Source: an uncultured Bacteroidota bacterium (lineage in GTDB: Bacteria; Bacteroidota; Bacteroidia; Bacteroidales; 4484-276). From it: a stretch of 45,913 bases of DNA. The notes beneath the pieces were generated by a model. The model worked only from the letters and a program-made list of their open reading frames with translations. It had not been told where the DNA came from and searched no databases. Of the stretch, positions 24,731-32,423 are shown piece after piece. The translations under genes and the position numbers were made by a program. The stretch's first letter is position 1, and every line of letters starts with the position of its first letter. Location: positions 1-45,913 of the forward strand of contig CAJATL010000420.1 of the NCBI GenBank assembly GCA_903944895.1. Reading direction: 5' to 3'.

Positions 24731-27271
24731 ATGAAATATCTTTGTACGATCCTCATCATCTTAAATGTCCTTATTTTAAATGCACAAACATTAACGCCCG
24801 ACAGCGCAGCAAATCAGCAAAAGCTGGGTTCGGATGAGATTTATTTTAAGTTCCGGATTGACGACCGGACTTCCCTCGAAATACTTACCAGAATTGTTTC
24901 CCTCGATCAGTTTGAAGATGGTGTTTGCTTTGCCTACGCCAACGGGCAGGAGTTTGAGGAATTTAAGAAACTTGGAATCGAATTTGAAATCCTGCCACAT
25001 CCTGGCAGCCTGCTCAAGGATCCGAAAATGCTTACTTCGATTGATGATAAAGGCCTTCTGGCCTGGGATTATTATCCCACTTACTCCGCCTATGTTGATA
25101 TGATGTACCAGTTTGCAGCAAATCACCCGGATTTATGCCAGGTTTTTAGCATTGGAACTACCGTTCAGGGACGTCAGTTACTGGTTGCAAAAATTTCGGA
25201 TAATATTGCGGTTCGCGAGGCGGAGCCGCAGTTTTTGTACACCGGGACTATTCACGGTGATGAACTTACAGGAGGAATCTTAATGCTCAGGTTGATTGAT
25301 TATCTGCTTACAAATTACGGAACAAATGCAAAGGTTACCAATCTGGTAAATAACATCGAAATCTGGATAAATCCACTCGCAAACCCTGATGGAACCTATT
25401 ATGGCGGAAATAATACTATAAATGGCGCCAGACGCTACAATGCCAATTCGATTGATTTAAACCGCAATTATCCTGACCCGCAGGATGGGCAGCATCCGGA
25501 TGGAAATTCCTGGCAACCCGAAACCCTTGCCTTTATGCAACTGGCCGAAGAAAACCATTTTGTTATGTCGGCAAATACGCATGGCGGGGCAGAAGTGCTG
25601 AATTATCCCTGGGATACCTGGCCCCAATTAGCCGCGGATGATACCTGGTGGATCAATGTTTGCCGGCAATACGTTGACACGGTACATCTTTACTCTCCAT
25701 CAACCTACATGGATTATTTAAATAATGGCATCACCAACGGCGCTGCCTGGTACATGATCAGTGGAGGAAGGCAGGACTATATGAATTATTTTCATCACTG
25801 CAGAGAGGTTACTGCCGAATTATCGGATATAAAAACACCCGTTGCCAGTCAATTACCAACTTTCTGGAACTACAATTACCGTTCGCTGCTTAATTATATG
25901 GAGCAATGCCTTTACGGCGTTCACGGTATTGTCACCGATTCGTTAACTGGCTTACCCCTGGAAGCAAAGGTTGAGATTGTTGGCCATGATATTGATGAAT
26001 CCTTTGTTTATGCAGATCCGGAGTTGGGGAATTATCATCGCTTGCTGGCGCCGGGAACCTATAATTTAACATTTTCAGTTCCGGGAGTACCATCAAAAAC
26101 GATAAAAAATGTACAGGTTGTTAAAAATCAAACCACCAATTTAAATGTTCAGTTAAACCCCGGACCTCTTGTTGCCGATTTTCAGGCCTCTGCAACCTCG
26201 ATGCCTGCCGGGCAAAAGGTCGATTTTACAAATCTGTCCACAGGAAATCCGGTAAGCTGGCAATGGTGGTTCGAAGGCGGAAATCCATCTGTTTCAACAG
26301 TGAGGGACCCCAAAAGTATCATTTATCAATATCCTGGAAATTTTTCGGTACAACTTAAAATATTTAATGCAGCCGGCGATTCTGCTGTTTTGATAAAGCA
26401 AAATCATATTCTGGTTAAACCCGATTATCATATGATGAATGCATCCTTTGAAGTTTGTTCGGGGACTTTTTATGATTCTGGCGGAGAGGCAAGCAACTAC
26501 AGTAATAACGAAGATTATATTCTGACTTTTTACCCGGCAACGGTCAATGCAAAAATAGAAGTTTCTTTTTTGTCTTTTAACATCCACACAAGCGCTGGCT
26601 GTACTTCCGATTATCTGAATATATTTAACGGATCGGGGATTTCATCTCCCTTAATCGGGAAATATTGCGGAACTAACTCCCCCGGCACTGTAGTGGCCAC
26701 AAATGCCGAAGGGGCGCTTACTTTTCAGTTTCATTCGAATGTTTCAACTACACGGCCCGGCTGGAAATCAATGATAAATTGCCGCGCTCAGCAATCAATT
26801 GTTTTAAATGCAGGCTGGAATGGTTTATCTTCATTTGTACAACCTCAAAATGCAGATTTTGAAGTTTTGTTTGGGCCAATCATGAACCAGATTGTAATTA
26901 TTCAAAGTGCAAATGGATTTTTTCTTCCCGGCCAAAACATTAACACGCTTGGTGATTGGAATTCAGAGCAGGGTTATCAAATCAAAATGCTCGAAAATAG
27001 CACTGTTGAAATGGGCGGAACATTGGCTACCGGAATTACACTGAGCCTCAGCGAAGGCTGGAATCTGATTCCCGTCCTAAGTCCTGTTCCGGTGGCAGTT
27101 GAGGATTTGATTGCAGGAATAGCTCAAAAAATCATCATTATTAAGGAAAGTACCGGACTTCAACTTTACTGGCCTTCGGCAAATATCACCAGTTTACAAT
27201 ATCTTCAACCGGGTAAATCTTATTTTCTTAAAGCATCAGAAGCTGTTACAATCACTTTTCCTGATGAATGA
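24731..27271 (+). CDS. Secreted M14 zinc carboxypeptidase with PKD and CUB domains
   Basis: An 846-residue exported peptidase. A signal peptide ends near LILNAQ. The M14 domain (about 115-400) has zinc ligands His175 and Glu178 (HGDE) and His284 (NTHGG), catalytic Glu363 (REVTAELSD) and substrate-contacting NRNYPDP. A carboxypeptidase-regulatory domain (about 410-490), a PKD domain (about 495-575) and a CUB-like domain (about 580-675, CSGTFYDSGG to WKSMINC) follow. Two copies of a ~75-residue module beginning GWN end the protein. It would remove C-terminal residues from extracellular peptides. The ATG at 24731 begins a proper signal peptide; the longest frame overlaps the patatin gene. No canonical type IX secretion tail was recognised. 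Confidence 0.9.
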   Translation: MKYLCTILIILNVLILNAQTLTPDSAANQQKLGSDEIYFKFRIDDRTSLEILTRIVSLDQFEDGVCFAYANGQEFEEFKKLGIEFEILPHPGSLLKDPKMLTSIDDKGLLAWDYYPTYSAYVDMMYQFAANHPDLCQVFSIGTTVQGRQLLVAKISDNIAVREAEPQFLYTGTIHGDELTGGILMLRLIDYLLTNYGTNAKVTNLVNNIEIWINPLANPDGTYYGGNNTINGARRYNANSIDLNRNYPDPQDGQHPDGNSWQPETLAFMQLAEENHFVMSANTHGGAEVLNYPWDTWPQLAADDTWWINVCRQYVDTVHLYSPSTYMDYLNNGITNGAAWYMISGGRQDYMNYFHHCREVTAELSDIKTPVASQLPTFWNYNYRSLLNYMEQCLYGVHGIVTDSLTGLPLEAKVEIVGHDIDESFVYADPELGNYHRLLAPGTYNLTFSVPGVPSKTIKNVQVVKNQTTNLNVQLNPGPLVADFQASATSMPAGQKVDFTNLSTGNPVSWQWWFEGGNPSVSTVRDPKSIIYQYPGNFSVQLKIFNAAGDSAVLIKQNHILVKPDYHMMNASFEVCSGTFYDSGGEASNYSNNEDYILTFYPATVNAKIEVSFLSFNIHTSAGCTSDYLNIFNGSGISSPLIGKYCGTNSPGTVVATNAEGALTFQFHSNVSTTRPGWKSMINCRAQQSIVLNAGWNGLSSFVQPQNADFEVLFGPIMNQIVIIQSANGFFLPGQNINTLGDWNSEQGYQIKMLENSTVEMGGTLATGITLSLSEGWNLIPVLSPVPVAVEDLIAGIAQKIIIIKESTGLQLYWPSANITSLQYLQPGKSYFLKASEAVTITFPDE

Positions 27272-27771
27272 GGATTTGAATTTTCACAAATCACGATATT
27301 TTCTTTTAGGGCTATTTGCAAAAAAGTCTGTTGTTATAATGCATTGAATTTTTTATCCTGACTCATTCAAAAATCCAAAACACAAATTGATTTGGAAGGT
27401 AAATGCTCCATAAAAACGACGGCAAATTCATTTGTTTTGCCAGTGTCAGAGTAATCTGCAAACAGGCGAAAAAAGCTTGGAGAATAAATCGTGACAAAGA
27501 GATGTTTTTTTTTTAATTTGCCGAAAACTAAATCAGACCATCCATTATTTTTTTCAAAGCTTGAATTGGACATGCAAATTCCAATAAAAATTCAGTAATT
27601 AATCATTGAATTTCAAAAAGTTCTCAATTTGCACCCAATTCTCATTAAATGATCTTTATTTTGGAATATCAAGACATATATTTTGTGTATCGTATTATCA
27701 ATCAATGTTTAAGAAAAGCGGAATGATTTTTGAAAAACCGGGCTCCATTGTTCACATAAAAATTTGTCAAA
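27272..27771. other. Intergenic stretch without a convincing gene
   Basis: About 500 AT-rich bases. A leftward 68-codon frame at 27367-27573 starts with ATG but has no recognisable motif, and I leave it uncalled. Imperfect TAn(3)TTTG-like strings occur around 27655 and 27675 and may belong to the LruC gene promoter. No terminator was seen after the M14 gene. Confidence 0.4.
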
Positions 27772-29175
27772 ATGAAAATGAAAATTTACCAATTCGTCCT
27801 GATCAGCATCTTTGCTGGTTTTTTGTTTACATCATGTAAAAAAAATGTTGACCCAACCCCACCAAGTGGCAATGGCTTTGCTTCTCTTCAGGTGCCTGAG
27901 GGCTTTACATGGTCAACGCTCAACAAGTCTCATTTTAAGGTTCAGATTGTAAATGCTTCCGGAAATCCATCCTCCGAATTAAATGGCTATCCACTCGATG
28001 CCACCGATTTAAATGGCAACCTATTACAAAGGGTAACCGTGAAAGAAGGAAAAGCCAGTTATTATCTCGAATTGAACAAATCAATTAATGATGTGCGGTT
28101 TTATGCCCCGACTCATGAAATCGCACATGTGATTGGTTTAGATATTCAAACCAAGCAATTTCAGCTTCCTGCAAATCTGAAGTCAGTAAAATCATATACT
28201 GATTCCGATGGTGATGGTGTTTTTGATGATTTTGATGACTTTCCAACAAATCCTGCTTTGGCTTATAAAGTTTATTATCCATCACCTTACAACAAATCCA
28301 ATCTAAAATCTGGTGATGATTCTTACGAAGTCTGGTATTACCAAATGTTTGAAGATCTTTGGCCATCCAAAGGAGACTATGATTTGAATGACCTCATCAT
28401 TAAATTAAGAATGGTGACAAATTTTTCCGGTGATAATACTTGGATAAGCGGAACCTTTGATTATTATGTTTGGACAAATGGCGCTGCAATTAATTTAGGT
28501 TGTGGGATGGAATTTTTTAACTGGGTTGGTAATACCGGAGATAAATTAAATCTCCAATACCTTAACGCCGAACAAATCACATTGGTTGATGGCTCCTATA
28601 ATTCTGATTTAACAATGCCTGATCCGCAGGTAAATAATGCATTTATCATTTTTAATAGTGCTGATTTGGCAAAAGGAACTGATTACTGGAATACAGGAAC
28701 AGGCCAAAGTGCTGACCCAATGGCCAGCCATCTTTCATTTGATTACAACGTTGCTCCACCAACTCAAAATGGTCATATGGCAGCTTTTATGTATTTATTT
28801 TATACCGATGATCGCGGTCATGAAGTCAGGCCAATTGGTATGCCTCCAACTACAGCCGCTACATGGAGTTTACTGGGTTCATATAGTGATGCTTCGCCTA
28901 CAGCTCCGTGGGATTACACACCTCACGTTGCTGAATTTTTATATCCTTACGATCCTCCATTTTATGCAACAGCAAACAAGCATCCATGGGGAATAGAGAT
29001 TGCTTTTGAAGGCAATTTGAAAGTTGCTTTTGAAAAAGTAAGCATAATTGATGCTTTCCCACAGTTTACAGATTGGGCAGAAAGTGGCGGAACGGAAAAT
29101 ACAACATGGTACGAATACCCTGTTGCAGATCCTACAAAAGTTTTTGATGTTGGTGCACTGATTAATACAAAATAA
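27772..29175 (+). CDS. LruC-domain surface lipoprotein
   Basis: A 467-residue lipoprotein with lipobox FTSC (Cys about residue 22). After a Ser/Pro linker the N-terminal ~120 residues look like a beta-sandwich. A calcium-binding-like DSDGDGVFDDFDDFP follows near residue 145. The LruC/DUF4842 domain occupies roughly 170-467, with the hallmark YQMFEDLWPSKGDYDLNDLI and a beta-rich remainder. LruC-domain proteins are exported, their function unknown; one Leptospira member is an outer-membrane-associated lipoprotein. Bacteroidota versions often carry the same DSDGDG repeat. It stands alone, with a terminator-like hairpin about 50 bases downstream. Confidence 0.85.
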   Translation: MKMKIYQFVLISIFAGFLFTSCKKNVDPTPPSGNGFASLQVPEGFTWSTLNKSHFKVQIVNASGNPSSELNGYPLDATDLNGNLLQRVTVKEGKASYYLELNKSINDVRFYAPTHEIAHVIGLDIQTKQFQLPANLKSVKSYTDSDGDGVFDDFDDFPTNPALAYKVYYPSPYNKSNLKSGDDSYEVWYYQMFEDLWPSKGDYDLNDLIIKLRMVTNFSGDNTWISGTFDYYVWTNGAAINLGCGMEFFNWVGNTGDKLNLQYLNAEQITLVDGSYNSDLTMPDPQVNNAFIIFNSADLAKGTDYWNTGTGQSADPMASHLSFDYNVAPPTQNGHMAAFMYLFYTDDRGHEVRPIGMPPTTAATWSLLGSYSDASPTAPWDYTPHVAEFLYPYDPPFYATANKHPWGIEIAFEGNLKVAFEKVSIIDAFPQFTDWAESGGTENTTWYEYPVADPTKVFDVGALINTK

Positions 29176-29221
29176 CAGATACAATTGCGAGCGTCGTAAA
29201 TGTACTGATAAAGAAAAATAT

Positions 29222-29262
29222 AAAGGCTGTCGGGTGAATTAACACCACGATGGCCTTTTCAA
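29222..29262 (+). terminator. Probable terminator after the LruC gene
   Basis: AAAGGC-TGTCG-GGTG and CACC-ACGAT-GGCCTTT form an imperfect hairpin around AATTAA, followed by a short T-containing tail (TTTTCAATTT). Confidence 0.55.
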
Positions 29263-29357
29263 TTTCATGATAGCTGCTGTTTGTGAGCTGAAGCACCATC
29301 TTATGATTAATTGTATTTTTTTTTAATTTATATTGTTTTCAAAACCAAAATATTTTT

Positions 29358-29365
29358 TATGTTTG
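29358..29365 (+). promoter_or_regulatory. -7 box upstream of a predicted small RNA
   Basis: TATGTTTG matches TAnnTTTG, with TTG at 29333-29335, 22 bases upstream. Transcription would begin near 29372 and meet the terminator at 29477-29507. Confidence 0.4.
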
Positions 29366-29371
29366 CTAAAC

Positions 29372-29507
29372 TTTATAAAAGGCATTTTAAATGATAAAAA
29401 ATTAAGATATGGAGTTCGTGAAAGTATGAAATTAATTCATGCTTTCTGGCTTTACAAAGGGGGAAGTTTCACAAGAAAAGGCCGGTTCGCCGGCCTTTGT
29501 TTTTTTA
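29372..29507 (+). ncRNA. Predicted small RNA of about 135 nt
   Basis: A promoter-like box is followed by an imperfect hairpin (GAAAGTATGAA pairing with TTCATGCTTTC, about 29419-29445), a possible outer GTGAAA/TTTCAC pairing, and a strong terminator. An open frame crosses it but runs straight through the terminator, so a coding role is unlikely. No known RNA family was recognised. Alternatively the terminator serves only the neighbouring genes. Confidence 0.3.
29477..29507 (+). terminator. Rho-independent terminator, possibly bidirectional
   Basis: AAAGGCCGG and CCGGCCTTT form a perfect 9-bp stem with a TTCG loop, followed by GTTTTTTT. Read leftward it ends TTTTCTT, just after the AlbA_2-protein stop, so it may also terminate that gene. 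Confidence 0.85.
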
Positions 29508-29519
29508 AAGTATCCTGCA

Positions 29520-30818
29520 TCAAAAATGCTCAGCAATATATTTTAATGCTTCGCTGATATCGAGGTTCCCGCTGCTGGGGCCAATCCGGATATAAAACAT
29601 CTCATCAAAACCATTCTGGCGAAGGAAAACCGGTTTTGGACTTCTCAGACAATGAACCCGGCACACGGTTTTTTCGTCGAACTTTTCGAGCGTAGTTTTG
29701 ATATATGGGCTAATGTCTTGTCCCATCGAGGTTTTTATTAAGGTCCACACATGAAGCAAAAACTTGTCGTCATTGGCAAAGTTGTCAGTTTCCACACCCA
29801 GGATCGTCCCGTCGTCAGCAACACCAATTAATAAATCGCCACCATCAGAATTCAAAAATGCCGTAATCGATTTTAAAGCAGCATGTTCGATGGCCGGGTT
29901 TTTCTTGTTCTGGCGCAAATCCCACCGGAAGGTGCTTTTAAATTCGAGTTTGTCATGCTCACCCTGGCTGATCAATTCGGATATGACAGATATTTTCTTT
30001 TCTGATTTTTCGAAAAAACCTAAAAACTCAAGGACTTTTAAGGCATGAGCATGCAAAATATTAAAGGTGTTCTCAGGATTTTTCCAATCGACCAAAACAG
30101 GTTTAAGATCAGGTTTACCAGTTAGAAAAACAGCTTCATTTGCCGCATAATTGGTTTGGGCAGCAATGGTGTTGAGCGAATATTCGGAGGGTGAAATTTT
30201 TGATTGAACAAGCATCAGCGGCAACATGATTCCGCTGCGGTGGCAGGTTGAAAGCATATTTACGGCTGCTTTTTTTTCGCAGGTCAGCCCTGAATATGAT
30301 TCCCGGATAAATTCGATAACATCTTTCTGATGCTTTGGAAAGTCTTTTTCGATGATCTTAAAATCCGGCATCGCCGAAAAGAAATCCTTAAAACCTTTCA
30401 TGATAACCGAAACTCCCCAAAACATCAGGTGCATCATCTGACCGTTTTCTTCGATATAATCGAGAATTTGCTTCATGTCGAAAATCCTGTTATTTTGGCC
30501 GGGGGTGAATTTAGCCTTTAACAGAATATCATTTTGGATGATATTTCCGAACCAATCCATTAACGGATCGGAATTTTGTTCGATAAAATCTTTACAAAAC
30601 GAAAATATGCTGAAGCTGTTGATGCTGTGATGGTCGATTTGCCCGGCCAGTGTAAGCTTTATCAGGATATGTTTGAGCAATCTTGAATCGCGGTGGGCAA
30701 TTTCGAAACCTTTGGGGGTTTCAAGTGGCTGAAGGTCGTAATAAATCACGAAGTCAGCATCGCGCATGACCAGGTCAAGTTTTTTGGGTTCGATAACGCC
30801 GGAATGTATTGAATTCAT
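29520..30818 (-). CDS. AlbA_2 (Schlafen-type) domain protein with unknown N-terminal region
   Basis: A 432-residue protein. Residues about 290-425 form an AlbA_2/Schlafen-like domain: EHDKLEFKSTFRWDL, AFLNSDGGDLLIGVADDG and ILGVETDNF. In the family this fold binds nucleic acid or nucleotide, and some members are nucleases; here the Glu/Lys pair (LEFKS) is present. The first ~285 residues are unlike anything I recognise: largely helical, with conserved-looking stretches DADFVIYYDLQPLETPKG and NTIAAQTNYAANEAVFLTGK. No signal peptide is seen. The usual AlbA_2-HATPase-wHTH order is reversed, since the AlbA_2 domain is C-terminal. It stands alone with a TAATTTCG box upstream (30844-30851, minus strand). 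Confidence 0.78.
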   Translation of the reverse strand: MNSIHSGVIEPKKLDLVMRDADFVIYYDLQPLETPKGFEIAHRDSRLLKHILIKLTLAGQIDHHSINSFSIFSFCKDFIEQNSDPLMDWFGNIIQNDILLKAKFTPGQNNRIFDMKQILDYIEENGQMMHLMFWGVSVIMKGFKDFFSAMPDFKIIEKDFPKHQKDVIEFIRESYSGLTCEKKAAVNMLSTCHRSGIMLPLMLVQSKISPSEYSLNTIAAQTNYAANEAVFLTGKPDLKPVLVDWKNPENTFNILHAHALKVLEFLGFFEKSEKKISVISELISQGEHDKLEFKSTFRWDLRQNKKNPAIEHAALKSITAFLNSDGGDLLIGVADDGTILGVETDNFANDDKFLLHVWTLIKTSMGQDISPYIKTTLEKFDEKTVCRVHCLRSPKPVFLRQNGFDEMFYIRIGPSSGNLDISEALKYIAEHF

Positions 30819-30921
30819 TTGTTTTTAATATTTTTTGGTGTGGCGAAATTAGCCAAAAAAAATACATTTACTCATCTTTGCCGCAATGGAAGTTTAGCAT
30901 CAATTCGATCAAAACTATTTA

Positions 30922-30929
30922 TATTTTTG
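30922..30929 (+). promoter_or_regulatory. -7 box for the GH13 gene
   Basis: TATTTTTG fits TAnnTTTG and lies 30 bases before the ATG at 30960. Confidence 0.5.
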
Positions 30930-30959
30930 CATCCAAATTCTAACGATTAAACATTTCTC

Positions 30960-32330
30960 ATGAAAAAATTATTTCTCTTAGCAGTGCTGTCGGCCTTTAT
31001 CCTGGCCAGATGTAGCTGTCCTGTACCCACAAAAACTGAAACTGCCACCGGGCCAGTCTCGCAGGTTAAACATGTGCCTTGGGCAAAAAATGCCAACATT
31101 TACGAAGTTAACGTCAGGCAGTACACGCCGGAAGGGACTTTTAACGCATTCAAAGCACATTTGCCACGCCTCCGGGAAATGGGAGTTGATATTTTGTGGC
31201 TCATGCCGGTAAATCCGATTGGCGAAAAAAACCGCAAAGGTTCGCTCGGAAGTTATTATTCGGTAAAAAATTATGTTGAGATAAATCCGGAGTTTGGTAA
31301 TCTGGAAGATTTTAAAAACCTGGTCAAAGAGGCCCACAGACTGGGAATGTACCTGATTATCGACTGGGTTGCCAATCACACATCCTGGGACCATGCCTGG
31401 ATTACTGACCATCCCGACTGGTATAGCAAAGATTCGTCCGGACAGCAACCCTACGCACCTTTTGGTTGGGCTGATGTGGCGCAGTTGAATTATCAAAACC
31501 GGGATTTGCGAAATGCGATGACCGAATCGCTGGTTTTTTGGGTTAAAGAAGCTGATATTGATGGTTTCAGATGCGATGTTGCAAGCATGGTGCCCACCGA
31601 TTTCTGGGATTCTTCGCGCAGGGTGCTCGATCAGATAAAGCCTGTTTTTATGCTTGCTGAGGCCGAAAAAGACTCGCTGCTTTTAAATGCTTTTGATATG
31701 GATTATGGCTGGAATCTGCTTTCGATAAATAACAAAATAGCAAAAGGCAAAGCCAACGTAAGCGCGCTCGACGGTTATTTTGCAAAGCTTGATACAACTT
31801 TGCCGGTGGGAGCAATTAAAATGAATTTTACCACCAACCACGACGAAAATTCATGGAACGGAACTGTGCAGGATATTTATGGAGAAGGCACCAAAACATT
31901 TGCAGTTCTTACTGCAACAATCCCCGGAATGCCGATGATTTACAGCGGTCAGGAAGCAGATTATAACCATGCTTTATTGTTTTTTGAGAGAGACCCGATT
32001 GTTTGGGGCGATTATCCAATGGCTGGTTTTTATAAAACTTTACTGGCATTAAAACACAATAATGCTGCCCTTTGGAATGGTTTGGAAGGCGGCACCTTTA
32101 AAAGGATTCATTCGGCTGCCGATACTGCCGTTTTTGCTTTTATCCGCGAAAAGGACGACAAAAAAGTTTTTGTTGTCCTTAATCTCACCAATCAAACCCA
32201 GCAAATTAAGCTTGCCTGCGATAATTTTGCCGGCCATTATTCGGATGTTTTTGGTGGTGGAAAAATGAAATTGCCCAAAGAATTTGAGCGCGAATTGAAG
32301 CCGTGGGAATATTTGGTTTATGAGAAATAG
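30960..32330 (+). CDS. Exported GH13 alpha-amylase-family enzyme
   Basis: A 456-residue GH13 glycoside hydrolase acting on alpha-glucans. The conserved blocks are in order: DWVANHTS (region I), GFRCDVA with nucleophile Asp206 (region II), LAEAE with acid/base Glu234 (region III) and TTNHDENSW with transition-state Asp295 (region IV). A short C-terminal beta domain ends the protein (ELKPWEYLVYEK). The N-terminus is a signal sequence with cysteines at LARC and CSC. The Arg before the first Cys makes a lipobox atypical, so lipidation is uncertain. It is followed 93 bases later by the GH31 gene on the same strand, with a terminator-like hairpin between. Confidence 0.9.
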   Translation: MKKLFLLAVLSAFILARCSCPVPTKTETATGPVSQVKHVPWAKNANIYEVNVRQYTPEGTFNAFKAHLPRLREMGVDILWLMPVNPIGEKNRKGSLGSYYSVKNYVEINPEFGNLEDFKNLVKEAHRLGMYLIIDWVANHTSWDHAWITDHPDWYSKDSSGQQPYAPFGWADVAQLNYQNRDLRNAMTESLVFWVKEADIDGFRCDVASMVPTDFWDSSRRVLDQIKPVFMLAEAEKDSLLLNAFDMDYGWNLLSINNKIAKGKANVSALDGYFAKLDTTLPVGAIKMNFTTNHDENSWNGTVQDIYGEGTKTFAVLTATIPGMPMIYSGQEADYNHALLFFERDPIVWGDYPMAGFYKTLLALKHNNAALWNGLEGGTFKRIHSAADTAVFAFIREKDDKKVFVVLNLTNQTQQIKLACDNFAGHYSDVFGGGKMKLPKEFERELKPWEYLVYEK

Positions 32331-32348
32331 ATAAATGTTTTATCCAAC

Positions 32349-32389
32349 AACCCTGACAAGGAATTAAACCCTCGTCAGGGTTAAATTTT
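32349..32389 (+). terminator. Probable terminator between GH13 and GH31 genes
   Basis: AACCCTGAC (32349-32357) and GTCAGGGTT (32374-32382) form a perfect 9-bp stem with a 16-base loop, followed by AAATTTTTAAC. The T tract is modest, so read-through into the GH31 gene is possible. Confidence 0.6.
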
Positions 32390-32423
32390 TAACATTATTT
32401 CAACCAAAATCACATCAAAAAAA

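Noticed and set aside
27367-27573. Leftward 68-codon frame between the M14 and LruC genes
   Set aside because: It starts with ATG but shows no recognisable motif, promoter or neighbour link; not enough to call a gene.
24731-29175. Type IX secretion C-terminal signal in the M14 and LruC proteins
   Set aside because: Neither C-terminus shows the usual sorting-domain pattern; the LruC protein is instead a lipoprotein.
29333-29557. Rightward 74-codon frame
   Set aside because: It runs through a strong terminator and into the AlbA_2 gene on the opposite strand.
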